Positions 44,872-56,088 of a stretch of DNA of 64,000 bases are shown piece after piece (the first letter of the stretch is position 1; each line of letters opens with the position of its first letter). The notes beneath the pieces were generated by a model. It worked only from the letters and a program-made list of their open reading frames with translations, searched no databases and was not told the origin of the DNA. Made by a program: the position numbers and the translations under genes. Where the stretch lies: contig NZ_WELI01000003.1 of NCBI RefSeq assembly GCF_009184635.1, positions 434,001 through 498,000 of the forward strand, read 5' to 3'. This stretch comes from Rudanella paleaurantiibacter. GTDB taxonomy: Bacteria; Bacteroidota; Bacteroidia; Cytophagales; Spirosomataceae.

Positions 44872-45912
44872 TTAAGTTGTCAGCACCTTCTCCCCTATTT
44901 TCTCGGCTCCCATCCACTTCCGGATTATCTGCGTCAGTGGCCGAAACTCGATCAGGAAACCGTCGTGCCCGTATAGCGAGTCGATTTCTTCGTAAACAGC
45001 ATTGGGAATATGTCGGGCCAGAAACTGCTGTTCGGCGGGCGGGAACAACACATCAGACCGGATACCAACGACCAGCGTGCGGGCTTTGATCTGCTCCAGG
45101 GCTTTCAGAATACTCCCCCGATTACGCCCCACGTTGTGCGAATCCATCACTTTTGAGAGGGTCCAGTACGTAAAGGCGTTGAAACGAGACACGAGCTTTT
45201 CGCCCTGATACCGCTGATAACCAGCCGCCTTGTAGTTATCCAATTGTTCGTTATTGTCGAGTGCCTGGGTGAACCCGTAGGTATCGTAGTTGCGGTACGA
45301 GAGCAGCGCAATAGAGCGGGCCGCTTTCATACCAACGGCTCCCGCATCAGGTCGGCGTTCGGTCCAGGTTGGGTCGGCCTCAATAGCCATACGTTGCGAT
45401 TCGTTGAAGGCAATTCCCCAGGGCGAATGCACCGCATTAGTCGCAATCAGAATCAGGTTTTCGATCAGGCCCGGCTTCAAAATACCCCACTCTACCGCCT
45501 GCTGCCCCCCAACCGAACCACCCAGACAGGTGTGAATCCGGTCGATGCCCAGCTCCTGCCGAAGCAAATCGAGCGTATTGACGATGTCGCGAATCGTAAT
45601 AGCCGGAAAATCGTGGTAAAAGGGTTCGTCGGTTTCGGGGTTGATGGAAAGCGGCCCCGTCGACCCGTAACAGGAACCCAGAATATTGGCACACACCACA
45701 AACCACTGCGCCGGATCGTAGTAACGGCCCGGCCCTACCATGCCGTTCCACCAATCGGTCGGGTCGGCATTACCCGTCAGGGCATGGCATATCCAGATCA
45801 CGTTGGAACGCTCCTCATTAAGTGTTCCAAACGTAGTATAGGCCAGTCGAAAGCCCGGTAGTGTAGCCCCGGCTTCGAGCGGAAACGAATATTTATAGTC
45901 GAAATAATTCAA
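44872..45912 (-). CDS. metX: Homoserine O-acetyltransferase
   Basis: 346 residues of the alpha/beta-hydrolase MetX group. The nucleophile is Ser133 in LGGSVGGQQA. SHNVGRNRGS lies in the later part, and the terminal His motif is GHDGFLIE. It acetylates homoserine with acetyl-CoA for methionine synthesis. The family also contains serine/homoserine succinyltransferases, so the acyl donor is inferred. It is the second gene of the metY-metX unit, separated by a palindromic element. Confidence 0.93.
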   Translation of the reverse strand: MNYFDYKYSFPLEAGATLPGFRLAYTTFGTLNEERSNVIWICHALTGNADPTDWWNGMVGPGRYYDPAQWFVVCANILGSCYGSTGPLSINPETDEPFYHDFPAITIRDIVNTLDLLRQELGIDRIHTCLGGSVGGQQAVEWGILKPGLIENLILIATNAVHSPWGIAFNESQRMAIEADPTWTERRPDAGAVGMKAARSIALLSYRNYDTYGFTQALDNNEQLDNYKAAGYQRYQGEKLVSRFNAFTYWTLSKVMDSHNVGRNRGSILKALEQIKARTLVVGIRSDVLFPPAEQQFLARHIPNAVYEEIDSLYGHDGFLIEFRPLTQIIRKWMGAEKIGEKVLTT

Positions 45913-45914
45913 GA

Positions 45915-46034
45915 GACAGAAAAGTAAGCAGTCAGCAGTGGCAGTGGGCAGTAGCAGTCAGCAGCGGCAGTAGGCAGTGGTAGCTTTTCTGCCAACCACT
46001 TACTGCTACTGCCTACTGCCACTGCCTACTACTA
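45915..46034. repeat. Palindrome built on GCAGTAG words (family D)
   Basis: Arms carry reiterated words (GGCAGTAGGCAGTGG on the left, CCACTTACTGCTACTGCCTA on the right) around a short TTTTCTGCC centre. It occupies the whole gap between metY and metX, so the two coding regions are joined by a strong potential hairpin. Confidence 0.75.
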
Positions 46035-47399
<1,365 letters not shown>

Positions 47400-47444
47400 T
47401 TACAATGCCTGAGTCATCAATTGGTATTCATTATCCATTAGTAA

Positions 47445-47552
47445 CTTATATTTCCCATCAGCGCCTTGCCGTGGGCAGGAATTAGCACCTTGCCGGAGTG
47501 GGTAGGTTGCCAGCGATTCGTAGAGCCTGGTCTCTCCTCGCTTCTGTATAAA
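47445..47552 (-). promoter_or_regulatory. SAM-I (S-box) riboswitch for metY-metX
   Basis: On the minus strand the conserved S-box parts occur in order: a GGAGAGACC segment near 47535, GGCAACC (47505-47511 on the plus strand as ggttgcc), and GGTGCTAATTCCTGCC (plus 47474-47489). TTATA and TATAA at the ends (47547-47551 and 47446-47450) can close P1. SAM binding would shut off metY and metX. Confidence 0.85.
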
Positions 47553-47560
47553 TCAACCAT

Positions 47561-47645
47561 GCGGGCGAGCCCGCTAGCGCCGGAGTTAGTGGCGCGGTGT
47601 TTGACTTGATGGTGCAAGTATAAAGCCTAAATCGGTTGGGCGCAA
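47561..47645 (-). promoter_or_regulatory. Promoter and two hairpins upstream of the SAM riboswitch
   Basis: Minus strand: TTG (plus 47643-47645), 20 bases, then TATACTTG (plus 47615-47622), one mismatch from TAnnTTTG. This is the best spaced promoter in the window. The following 5' leader contains two stable hairpins (GCGGGCGAGCCCGC and GCGCC...GGCGC) between the start site and the riboswitch. Confidence 0.6.
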
Positions 47646-47886
47646 CAGCAACCCGTAATTTCTGCCAATCGCCCGGTGGGGCTTGTTGTCTGCACCGAGC
47701 AGGTCGGGCAGGGAAACGTTTTCACCGTACCAAAAGTGGTTTCAGCCTTTAACGCATTAAACCCAAACGGATAAACAGCGAAGAAAGGGCGGTTAGAATT
47801 CAGATCGAAGCGGGTAGACGCACCTATTCCTTGTTGCGGTTGTGTAATTTTGCTCAACGGCCCGCCCGAACGGCTCACTTACCCGT
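47646..47886. other. Intergenic stretch between the metY leader and the DUF721 gene
   Basis: TAATTTTG at 47845-47852 is a perfect -7 box for the plus-strand gene at 47887. A minus-strand frame of 83 codons (47627-47878) ending in CCC and a CPTC is present, but it runs over the promoter of metY and was not accepted as a gene. Confidence 0.45.
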
Positions 47887-48213
47887 ATGAACGATAGTTA
47901 CCGCTACAACCGAGACAACGCCATTCGCAACCCCGGCACCACCACCGTGAAGGAAGCGATCAACCGCCTGCTGAAACACTACCAGTTACAGTCGCGCTTC
48001 AACGAGACGTATCTGGAAGCGTTCTGGGCCAAAATGATGGGGTCAACGATTGCCTCGCGTACAACCCGGCTGTACGTGAAAGAGCGTATCCTGTACATCG
48101 AAATCACCTCGGCCCCGCTTCGGAATGAGCTGGTCAATGCCAAACACAAAATGGTGGCCCGCATCAACGAAGATATGGGCACGAGCGTGATCGACGACGT
48201 TGTGTTTATTTGA
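47887..48213 (+). CDS. DUF721 (DciA-like) protein
   Basis: 108 residues. The DUF721 core is EAINRLLKHYQLQSRFNET, then VKERILYIEITSAPLRNEL and a basic end. In other bacteria DUF721 proteins (DciA) load the replicative helicase DnaB. The C-terminal 8 bases overlap the end of the convergent Kef gene (48206-48213). Confidence 0.88.
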   Translation: MNDSYRYNRDNAIRNPGTTTVKEAINRLLKHYQLQSRFNETYLEAFWAKMMGSTIASRTTRLYVKERILYIEITSAPLRNELVNAKHKMVARINEDMGTSVIDDVVFI

Positions 48214-50092
48214 TACTTTTCACCTCGGCCCGCAACGTTTCGGTATCCCAACCGTCGTTGATCTCTTTTAGCCAGCGGTTTTTCTCGTTAAACTCCATCA
48301 GTTGCTCAATTTCGCGGAGTTGCCGACGCGTAGTGTTGAAGTACAGCTTTTCATCGTGCCGCACCCGCGCCAATTCATCCAGATGGGTCAGGTCCTGCTT
48401 GATAAACAGGTGCGCGGCCCGTTGTGCATGGTACGCCCGAACGCCCAGTTCGCGGAGCACGTCAACCCCCATCCGTACAGAGGTGTCCAGCGTTTCGCGG
48501 TAAACGCGGGTATGCGGCACCTGAGCATCCACAAGCTCGTAGGCATCAGACCAATCCATAGCACGGGCCAGAATCTGAAGGTGCGGAAAATGTTTACGCA
48601 CCGTTTCGACCAGTTCGACGGATTGTTCGGTGGTGTCCAGGGCTACCACAATAAGCCTGGCATCGTCGGCCCCGGCGGCCCGCAGGAGGTCGTAGCGGGA
48701 GGCATCGCCGTAATACACTTTCAGGCCAATTTTACGAAGCAGGTCTACCCGGTCTGAATCCATATCCAATACCGTTGTGCCCACGTTGTTGGCCCGTAAA
48801 AACCGCCCTACTGTATTACCAAACGGGCCAAAGCCCGCAATAATAACCGGGTTCTTTTCCTCAACGGCGTCCTCCGTACGGCCCGGTTTGTCGCGGGTAC
48901 CCAGACGGGGCAGCAGCCATCGTTCATTCACCAGCATCAGTACGGGCGTCAGGGCCATAGTCAACGCAACCGAAGCCGTTAGCAGCCCCACGGTATCAGT
49001 CGCCAGAATACCGTTCTGTTGCGCAAACGACAGGAGTACAAAGGCAAACTCGCCCACCTGACACAGCGCGAGCGAAAAAATCAGGTTCTGATCGGTACCC
49101 AGCTTAAACCGCCCTCCCAGCCCCCATAAAACGGCGGCCTTGAGTACCATGATGGTCAGTACGATTCCCATCACCACCCCTACGTTGGCCGCAATCAGGG
49201 CGATGTCGATAGAGGTACCCACCGCAATAAAAAACAAACCCAGCAACAGCCCCCGAAACGGGTCGATGTCGCTTTCAAGTTCTCGTTTGTACTCGCTGTT
49301 GGCCAGCACTACCCCGGCCACAAACGCGCCCAAGGCTGGGCTCAGGCCCACCAGCTCCATGAGCAAGGCCACCCCAACCACGAGCAACAGGGCCGTAGCA
49401 ATAAACACTTCGCGCAGGCCCGTACCGGCAATAACCCGAAAAATGGGCCGCATTCCGAAACGCCCCAAAGCCACCACGCCCCCCACTGAACCCACCACGA
49501 CCAACACACGCAGCAGGCCCGGCAAGTGCTCCACAAGACTATGATGCCCCTCGGCACCGGTAGCCACTATTGGGTATATTTGCAACAGGGGCATCACCGC
49601 CAGAATCGGAATCACGGCGATGTCCTGAAACAGCAGTACCGCAAACGCACTCCGCCCTGCACTGCTCTCAGTCAGCCCCTTTTCTTTGAGCATCTGCAAC
49701 ACAATAGCCGTAGACGACATAGCCAGAATCATTCCGGTTGCCAGAGCCGGCTGCCAGGCCAGCCCCGCCAGCATGGCCAGCCCCATACCGCCCAACATAG
49801 TGAGCAGCACCTGAAAGCCACCCAGCCCCAGAATAGCCGTACGCATGCGCCAGAGGAGTTCGGGTTCGAGTTCGAGGCCAATCAGAAACAGCATGATCAC
49901 CACACCGAACTCCGCGTAGTGCATTACATCCTGCCCCTCCGTGCCGATCAACTCCAGTCCGGCGGGGCCGATCAGTACCCCCGCCAGCAAATAGCCCAGC
50001 ACCGAGCCCAGGCCCAGCCGCTTGGCTATGGGCACACACACAACGGCAGCAGCCAGGTACACAACGGCCTGAATAAGTACAGATTGGCTCAT
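48206..50092 (-). CDS. Kef-type K+/H+ antiporter with TrkA-N domain
   Basis: 628 residues from the Met at 50092 (MSQSVLIQ). Twelve or so membrane helices are followed by a TrkA-N Rossmann domain (IIAGFGPFGNTVGRFL, GxGxxG type) from about residue 395. It has the CPA2 motif GYLLAGVLIGP. It exchanges K+ for H+ across the inner membrane. The stop overlaps the DUF721 stop region, and its start overlaps the KefF-like gene (4 bases). Longer upstream frames are open but read poorly. Confidence 0.9.
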   Translation of the reverse strand: MSQSVLIQAVVYLAAAVVCVPIAKRLGLGSVLGYLLAGVLIGPAGLELIGTEGQDVMHYAEFGVVIMLFLIGLELEPELLWRMRTAILGLGGFQVLLTMLGGMGLAMLAGLAWQPALATGMILAMSSTAIVLQMLKEKGLTESSAGRSAFAVLLFQDIAVIPILAVMPLLQIYPIVATGAEGHHSLVEHLPGLLRVLVVVGSVGGVVALGRFGMRPIFRVIAGTGLREVFIATALLLVVGVALLMELVGLSPALGAFVAGVVLANSEYKRELESDIDPFRGLLLGLFFIAVGTSIDIALIAANVGVVMGIVLTIMVLKAAVLWGLGGRFKLGTDQNLIFSLALCQVGEFAFVLLSFAQQNGILATDTVGLLTASVALTMALTPVLMLVNERWLLPRLGTRDKPGRTEDAVEEKNPVIIAGFGPFGNTVGRFLRANNVGTTVLDMDSDRVDLLRKIGLKVYYGDASRYDLLRAAGADDARLIVVALDTTEQSVELVETVRKHFPHLQILARAMDWSDAYELVDAQVPHTRVYRETLDTSVRMGVDVLRELGVRAYHAQRAAHLFIKQDLTHLDELARVRHDEKLYFNTTRRQLREIEQLMEFNEKNRWLKEINDGWDTETLRAEVKSIK

Positions 50093-50691
50093 ACAATTGG
50101 GAAGGGGATTAGGTATTCGTTTGTATAGGTGAATGCGGTAAGCTGGTCGGGTTGGATACGCCCCTCGCCCAGCCCCGTGAGCAACGCTCGATAGTATTCC
50201 ACGTAGCTGTCGGTTTGTTCGGGGGTGATTCGGTGCGTGCCATGAACCACAAACGGAGGCAGGTAGGTCATGTTGCAAAGCACCGCCGTTTGCTCGAAAG
50301 GCCGCAAAAACTCCCGAATCGAGAACCGATTGAAGCCAGTGGGCTGATAGGCCGTTTGCTGGCCGCCCGTTGTGATCACATTCATCATGTTTTTGCCCGC
50401 CAGAGCCTTGCCCGTGCGGCCATACGCCCAGCCGTGCTCCAGCACCAGATCCTCCCACTGCTTAATAATGGGCGGAGCACTGTACCAATAAAACGGGTGC
50501 TGCATCAGTACATAATCGTGCGCCAACAGCAAAGCCTGCTCCCGGTCGACATCAATCTCAAAGTCTGGATACACTTCGTACAAGTCGTTGACCGTCACAA
50601 AGGGCAAGCCCTCTGTTGCCCGCAATAATGCCCTGTTCACCTGCGACTTTTCCAAAGCCGGGTGGGCAAACAAAATCAGAATGGTCCGCAT
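50089..50691 (-). CDS. KefF/KefG-like NAD(P)H oxidoreductase
   Basis: 200 residues of the flavodoxin-fold quinone-reductase family: ILILFAHPALEKS at the start, then HPFYWYSAPPIIKQW and TTGGQQTAYQP, the usual FMN loops of KefF. The ATGA overlap with the Kef antiporter shows the same ancillary-subunit arrangement as in E. coli KefFC. It likely activates the transporter and reduces quinones or nitro compounds. Confidence 0.9.
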   Translation of the reverse strand: MRTILILFAHPALEKSQVNRALLRATEGLPFVTVNDLYEVYPDFEIDVDREQALLLAHDYVLMQHPFYWYSAPPIIKQWEDLVLEHGWAYGRTGKALAGKNMMNVITTGGQQTAYQPTGFNRFSIREFLRPFEQTAVLCNMTYLPPFVVHGTHRITPEQTDSYVEYYRALLTGLGEGRIQPDQLTAFTYTNEYLIPFPIV

Positions 50692-50729
50692 TGTGTGTTT
50701 TCTGTTTCACGTAAAAGTACGATTCCGAC

Positions 50730-50737
50730 TACCTTTG
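50730..50737 (+). promoter_or_regulatory. Candidate -7 promoter box (TACCTTTG)
   Basis: A perfect TAnnTTTG 73 bases before the LD-carboxypeptidase ATG at 50811. The -33 position holds only a weak TTTC. Confidence 0.4.
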
Positions 50738-50810
50738 TCCATGTAGCCGGCAAAACAATACGCCAAACCCGGCACGCCAACGCGCAAAAAAGCCCCCTAA
50801 CGCTGATTCG

Positions 50811-51722
50811 ATGATAATCCCCCCCTTTCTGAAGCCCGGCGATACGGTCGGTGTGGTGGCTCCGGCCAGTCATTTTGATTATCAGGACCTCCAGCCGGGG
50901 CTGGCTATTCTGCGCGACCAATGGCAGCTCAACGTGATTGAGGGCGAGAGCCTTAAGGCCCGTAGTGGCCCCTTTGCGGGTTCCGACGACCTGCGCCGAC
51001 GCGACCTGCAACACCTGTTCGACAACCCCGACGTACGGGCAGTGCTGGCGGCACGGGGCGGCTACGGATCATACCGCATTGCCGACTCGCTCGACCTGAC
51101 AGGGCTGCTCCAGCACCCGAAATGGCTGGTGGGTTTCAGCGACATTACCGTGCTACTTAGCTTGCTGGTGGGGCATGGTGTGGCCTGTCTGCACGGTATT
51201 ATGCCCCGTGGGTTTGCCAAAGACACGACGGGCGAATCGGTCGAAAACCTGCGGCAATGGCTCTTTGGTGAACAGCACACGCCGTACCAACTGCCTCCGC
51301 ACCCGCTCAACCGGGCCGGGCAAACCACGGCCCCGGTGGTAGGCGGCAACCTGACCCTGCTTATTAATTCACTTGGCACCCCTACCGACCTCGACTATAC
51401 GGGCAAGATCCTGTTCATCGAAGACATCGACGAAACGCTTTTCTCCCTCGACCGGATGATGCACCACCTACGTCGTTCGGGGCGACTGGCCGGGCTGGCG
51501 GGTCTGGTAGTGGGGCAGTTTACCGATATGGTCACCAGTCTATCGTTGCCGTTTGGTCTCTCGCCCGACGAAATCATTGCCCAGGCCGTTGCCGGGTACG
51601 ACTTTCCGGTTTGCTACGGCCTGCCCTCCGGGCACGACACCCCCAACTGGACCCTGCCGATGGGCCTACCCGCCACCCTCACCGTGACCGAAACGGGCTC
51701 CACACTGCACTGGGCGTTGTAG
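50811..51722 (+). CDS. LD-carboxypeptidase (S66 family)
   Basis: 303 residues. The S66 catalytic triad is visible: Ser110 in VGFSDIT, a Glu in FIEDIDE (about 205) and His275 in GHDTPNW. It cleaves the L,D-peptide bond of tetrapeptides in peptidoglycan recycling, in the cytoplasm. It stands alone. Confidence 0.92.
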   Translation: MIIPPFLKPGDTVGVVAPASHFDYQDLQPGLAILRDQWQLNVIEGESLKARSGPFAGSDDLRRRDLQHLFDNPDVRAVLAARGGYGSYRIADSLDLTGLLQHPKWLVGFSDITVLLSLLVGHGVACLHGIMPRGFAKDTTGESVENLRQWLFGEQHTPYQLPPHPLNRAGQTTAPVVGGNLTLLINSLGTPTDLDYTGKILFIEDIDETLFSLDRMMHHLRRSGRLAGLAGLVVGQFTDMVTSLSLPFGLSPDEIIAQAVAGYDFPVCYGLPSGHDTPNWTLPMGLPATLTVTETGSTLHWAL

Positions 51723-51803
51723 TGTGCAGAAGATGTTGTATGTTGAGTCACGGTCGATACACCGACCCGTGATACATCGGCACAACTACTCACTTTACGG
51801 CCC

Positions 51804-52592
51804 ATGAACAATAAAGTCGTCTGGATTACGGGAGCCTCTTCGGGTATTGGAGAGGCTCTGGCGCTTGAACTGGCCCGCCGAGGGGCGCGTCTGGTACTCT
51901 CGGCCCGGCGCGAAGACGAACTCCGGCGCGTTGCCAACGCAACCAACCTCCCCCCTACCCACGTATTGGTGCTACCGCTCGACATGACCGATCTGAGCGG
52001 CATGGCCGGGCATGTGCAAACCGTGCTGGACCATTTCGGTCAGATTGATTACGTGTTTCAGAACGCCGGCATCACCCAGCGGGGCAGTGTTGCCGAAACC
52101 CAGCTCCCTGTGTACCGACAACTGATGGAACTGAACTATTTCGGGGTGGTGGCCCTCACGCAGGCCGTACTGCCGCATATGCTACGCCGGGGGCAGGGTC
52201 ATTTTGTGGTCACCAGCAGCGTAGCCGGTAAAATTGGCACCAAACAACGGTCGGGGTACTGCGCGAGCAAGCACGCGTTGCACGGTTTTTTCGACGCGCT
52301 CCGGGCCGAAATCGCCGAGGCCGGTTTGCGCGTCACAACCATATGCCCCGGCTATATCCGAACCCCGATTTCGCTGCACGCACTCGATGCACAGGGCCAG
52401 AAACACGCCCGCATGGATGCCAATCAGGACAAGGGTATGGACCCGGCCGAGTGTGCCCGTCAGATTTGCCAGGCCGTGGCCCGCGGTCGCGACGAAGTGT
52501 ACGTAGGCGGCATTGAAACACTGGGCATTTACCTCGCCCGATTCTGGCCTGCACTGGTTCGGCGCATCGTTCGAAACCGGGCCCCCGAATAA
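51804..52592 (+). CDS. Short-chain dehydrogenase/reductase (SDR)
   Basis: 262 residues with TGASSGIGE (10-18), the catalytic Ser in VTSSVAG and YCASK (YxxxK), and a substrate loop from TICPGYIRT. NADP preference is suggested by the Arg after the second strand (SARRED). It may reduce a ketone or a fatty or steroid-like substrate. Separate transcript from the LD-carboxypeptidase gene and from the SusC gene that follows. Confidence 0.9.
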   Translation: MNNKVVWITGASSGIGEALALELARRGARLVLSARREDELRRVANATNLPPTHVLVLPLDMTDLSGMAGHVQTVLDHFGQIDYVFQNAGITQRGSVAETQLPVYRQLMELNYFGVVALTQAVLPHMLRRGQGHFVVTSSVAGKIGTKQRSGYCASKHALHGFFDALRAEIAEAGLRVTTICPGYIRTPISLHALDAQGQKHARMDANQDKGMDPAECARQICQAVARGRDEVYVGGIETLGIYLARFWPALVRRIVRNRAPE

Positions 52593-52775
52593 GGGCGCTA
52601 AAAAAAACAGGGGCAAAATCCGGTAAAAACAAATCTTATTTGGGCCGAAACCCGTTTACCAATACGTAAATAGGCATCTGTCGATGTCCGCCTTCAATTT
52701 GTCTAGTTCATTTTCTGTTTCACCAATTTTTAACCTATTCTTGTAATCAAAGAATTTTACAAACGCGCGTAACGT

Positions 52776-55700
52776 ATGAGAGAAAAACTACTGCTGAGTC
52801 TGGTGCTCTGTTGGCTGATTAGTTTATCGGTTTTTGCCCAAAGCAGAACGGTAACCGGCGTCATCACGTCGACAGAAGATGGCTCGCCCCTGCCCGGCGT
52901 CAATGTGCTGGTAAAGGGTTCCCAAAATGGTACAACCACCGCGGCCGACGGCCGTTTTACCCTGAACAATGTACCTGCCAACGCGACGTTACAGGTTTCG
53001 TTTGTGGGGTACGAAAACCTCGACATTCAGGTAGGTAACCGGGCTACCATCAACGCCCAGCTCAAGCCCGATGTGCGGCAACTGGGCGAAGTGGTGGTAA
53101 CCGCCCTAGGTCTTGAACAAAGCCGCGATCAGTTTGGCTCGGCGGCCTCGCAGGTGAAAGGTACGGCCGTAGCCCAATCGGGTGAGGCCACGCTCATCAA
53201 CGGCCTGTCGGGCAAGGCATCGGGTGTGCAGATTGTGCGGTCGTCGGGCGACCCCGGCGCGGGCTCGTACATTCAGATTCGCGGGCAAAGCACCATATCG
53301 GGCAGCCTGCAACCCCTGATTGTACTCGACGGTATTCCGATCAACAACTCGACGTTGGGCAACAGCACCGAGGGTGTAGCGCAGCAGTCGCGTCTGAACG
53401 ACATCAACCCCGAAGACATCGCATCGGTCGAGATTCTGAAGGGGGCCAGTGCGGCCGCCATCTGGGGCACACGGGCCGCCAACGGGGTGATCGTGATTAC
53501 TACCAAGCGTGGCTCGGCCGGGCAGGGCAAGATCAACGTCAATTTCAAATCGACCCTTTCGCTCGATCAGGTGTACCGTACCCAGCCCCTCCAGAACAAA
53601 TTTGGCAGCGGTATCTTCGGTATTTACCAATTTGTCCCGTCGGGTGGTTTATCGTGGGGTGATCGCATTGCCGACCGTTCGGGGGCAGCCGATGCGCAAA
53701 TCACGAGCCCAACGGCACCGGGTTACGCAGGCTATTTCGAGGCTGCCGACGGCACCCGCCTGTACCGGATTCCAGACGGCAACGCAGCCAACCCACACGG
53801 GGGTAAAAACTCACGCGATGTGTACGATTTCCGCGACACATTCTTCAAAACGGGCTACTTCACCGACAACACGGTTAGCCTGAGCGGTGGCGACCCGAAC
53901 GGCAACTTTTACATCAGCCTCGGCGACCTGAATCAGCAGGGTGTCATTAAACATAACAGCGACTACCGCCGAACAACCGCCCGGGTAAACACCGAGCGCC
54001 GGTTCAACTCGTTTATTAAAACCTCGGCCACATTCGGCTTTACCAAAACCACCTCCGACCGGGTGCAGCAGGGCTCCAACCTGTCGGGCTTGTACCTGGG
54101 TGGCTTGCGGACGCCCGCCGACTTTAACGTACTGCCCGAAGTAGGCACCTACTACGCCCCCAACGGCGAGATTTTTGCCAATCGCCAGCGCGCTTACCGG
54201 AACCCACTCGGTTCGAGCACCCGATCTACGTACGACAACCCGATCTGGACGCAGAAAAACGTGCGCAGTACCTCGGAGGTTGACCGGTACATTGGTAAGC
54301 TGGAGCTGACCCTGAGCCCGTTCAAATGGCTCGACGTGGTGTCACGGGTTGGTATCGACTCATTCACCGACAGCCGTCGGGATTTCTGGCCCACACTGGC
54401 CTCGTCGAACCCCGGTGGTTTGCTCTCGCTCAACTCGGTTTCGGAAACTCAGACCGACGTGCAGGTATTCGGTAATGCCCGGTATCAGATCAACAACGAC
54501 CTGAACCTGAACGCCATTGTGGGTATGAACCTGAACAATCGGGTGTTCAAAAATAACTCAGGCTTTGCCCGTTCATTTATTCTGGGCGACAATCCGCCAC
54601 CGTCGGACATCTCGAACGCGCAGCCGACCAACAAAGACCCCGGCTACGGTTTCTCGCAGCAGCGCACGGCAGCCCTCTATGCTACGGCCAACCTTGGCTA
54701 CCGCGATTACCTGTTTCTGAACCTGACGGGCCGGGGCGAATCGGCATCGACGTTTGGTAAGAATACGACCCGGACATTCTTTTACCCAGCCGCCGACGTG
54801 GCTTTCCAGTTTACCGAAGCTCTACCGACTCTGAAAGACAGCCAAACGCTGTCGTTTGGTAAGGTGCGCCTGTCGTACGGCGAAGTGGGTGTGCAGCCTG
54901 GGCCGTACAATACCGTTACGTACTACGGACCGGGCGGCATTGGCGAGAGCTGGGGGCCTTTCCTCGACGCGCTGGCCTACGGCAACGGGGGCTATCAGCA
55001 AAGTTCAGTACTGGGCAACCCGGCCATTCAGCCCGAGCGGAAGCGCGAATTTGAGGGCGGGGTCGATCTGCGTTTCCTCCGCGACCGGTTCTCCCTGAGT
55101 GCTACGTACTTCCAGAATACGACCCAAGCCGCCATTCTGTCGGTGGCTACGGCCCCGTCGACGGGCTTTACCAGCCGCACGGGCAATGCCGCCGAGATCA
55201 GCAACAAGGGTATCGAGCTTGACCTCGGGGCCAACATTTTGCAGGGCGATGGATTCACCTGGAACATGAACGCCAACTTTACCCGGCTCCGCAACAAGGT
55301 CAACTCCCTCAGTGGTACTACTTCGCTGTTCCTGGCGGGTTTTGCCGGCACTTCGTCGCGGGCCGTTGAAGGCTATCCGCTGGGCGTACTGTGGGGCGGT
55401 GATTTCCTCCGCGATGGTAGCGGCAACCTGATTCTGGAGCGCGGCTTCCCGCAGGCGTCTCCGCAGGAAAGCGTCATTGGCGACCCTAACCCCGACTTCA
55501 AACTGGGCATTGGCAACACCTTCGCTTACAAAGGGCTGTCGTTGTATGTGCTGTGGGATATGCAGGTAGGTGGTCAGATCTGGGGCGGTACACGCGGAAT
55601 TCTCGACTACTTCGGCCGGTCTGACCGGTCGGCCAACGAGGTGACAGCTACGCAGGATCTGCGGGTGTACAACACCGACAACGATCAGTACGGCGATGCA

Positions 55701-56084
55701 AACGGCATTATTCGGGCGGGTACAACCTTCCGGGGTAATATCGTTGACTTTGGGGGTGGCCCAGTGGCCCTGACCGAGTCGTGGTACAAAGATCTTGGGG
55801 GTGGATTCGGGCCGGTATCGAGCCAGTTTATTGAGAAAGCCGACTGGCAGCGTCTGCGTGAGGTAACGCTCTCGTACTCGCTCAAGACACCCGGTTTCCG
55901 GCAGAAAACGCGCCTGTCGTCAGTCGACTTTTCGGTAACGGGCCGTAACCTGCTCATTATCTCGCCCTTTGTTGGCAATGATCCCGAAACCAACCTGACG
56001 GGAACGAGCAATGGTCGGGGTCTGGAGTACTTCAACAACCCGGCTACCCGCTCAGTGCTGTTTACGGTTCGGATCAACTACTAA
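52776..56084 (+). CDS. SusC/RagA-family TonB-linked outer-membrane protein
   Basis: 1102 residues. A signal peptide (MREKLLLSLVLCWLISLSVFAQ) is followed by a CarboxypepD_reg-like beta-sandwich (ITSTEDGSPLPGVNVLVKG...DGRFTLNNV), a TonB-box-like GEVVVTALG, the plug (LNGLSGKASGVQI), and a 22-strand barrel ending in an aromatic terminal strand (VLFTVRINY). It imports a nutrient with the SusD partner that follows. The nutrient is unknown, because no glycoside hydrolase or sensor is adjacent. Confidence 0.95.
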   Translation: MREKLLLSLVLCWLISLSVFAQSRTVTGVITSTEDGSPLPGVNVLVKGSQNGTTTAADGRFTLNNVPANATLQVSFVGYENLDIQVGNRATINAQLKPDVRQLGEVVVTALGLEQSRDQFGSAASQVKGTAVAQSGEATLINGLSGKASGVQIVRSSGDPGAGSYIQIRGQSTISGSLQPLIVLDGIPINNSTLGNSTEGVAQQSRLNDINPEDIASVEILKGASAAAIWGTRAANGVIVITTKRGSAGQGKINVNFKSTLSLDQVYRTQPLQNKFGSGIFGIYQFVPSGGLSWGDRIADRSGAADAQITSPTAPGYAGYFEAADGTRLYRIPDGNAANPHGGKNSRDVYDFRDTFFKTGYFTDNTVSLSGGDPNGNFYISLGDLNQQGVIKHNSDYRRTTARVNTERRFNSFIKTSATFGFTKTTSDRVQQGSNLSGLYLGGLRTPADFNVLPEVGTYYAPNGEIFANRQRAYRNPLGSSTRSTYDNPIWTQKNVRSTSEVDRYIGKLELTLSPFKWLDVVSRVGIDSFTDSRRDFWPTLASSNPGGLLSLNSVSETQTDVQVFGNARYQINNDLNLNAIVGMNLNNRVFKNNSGFARSFILGDNPPPSDISNAQPTNKDPGYGFSQQRTAALYATANLGYRDYLFLNLTGRGESASTFGKNTTRTFFYPAADVAFQFTEALPTLKDSQTLSFGKVRLSYGEVGVQPGPYNTVTYYGPGGIGESWGPFLDALAYGNGGYQQSSVLGNPAIQPERKREFEGGVDLRFLRDRFSLSATYFQNTTQAAILSVATAPSTGFTSRTGNAAEISNKGIELDLGANILQGDGFTWNMNANFTRLRNKVNSLSGTTSLFLAGFAGTSSRAVEGYPLGVLWGGDFLRDGSGNLILERGFPQASPQESVIGDPNPDFKLGIGNTFAYKGLSLYVLWDMQVGGQIWGGTRGILDYFGRSDRSANEVTATQDLRVYNTDNDQYGDANGIIRAGTTFRGNIVDFGGGPVALTESWYKDLGGGFGPVSSQFIEKADWQRLREVTLSYSLKTPGFRQKTRLSSVDFSVTGRNLLIISPFVGNDPETNLTGTSNGRGLEYFNNPATRSVLFTVRINY

Positions 56085-56088
56085 TAAA

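Noticed and set aside
47627-47878. Minus-strand frame of 83 codons with a CPTC and CCC
   Set aside because: Tempting as a small Cys-rich protein, but it runs over the metY promoter and has no start context; kept only as a note.
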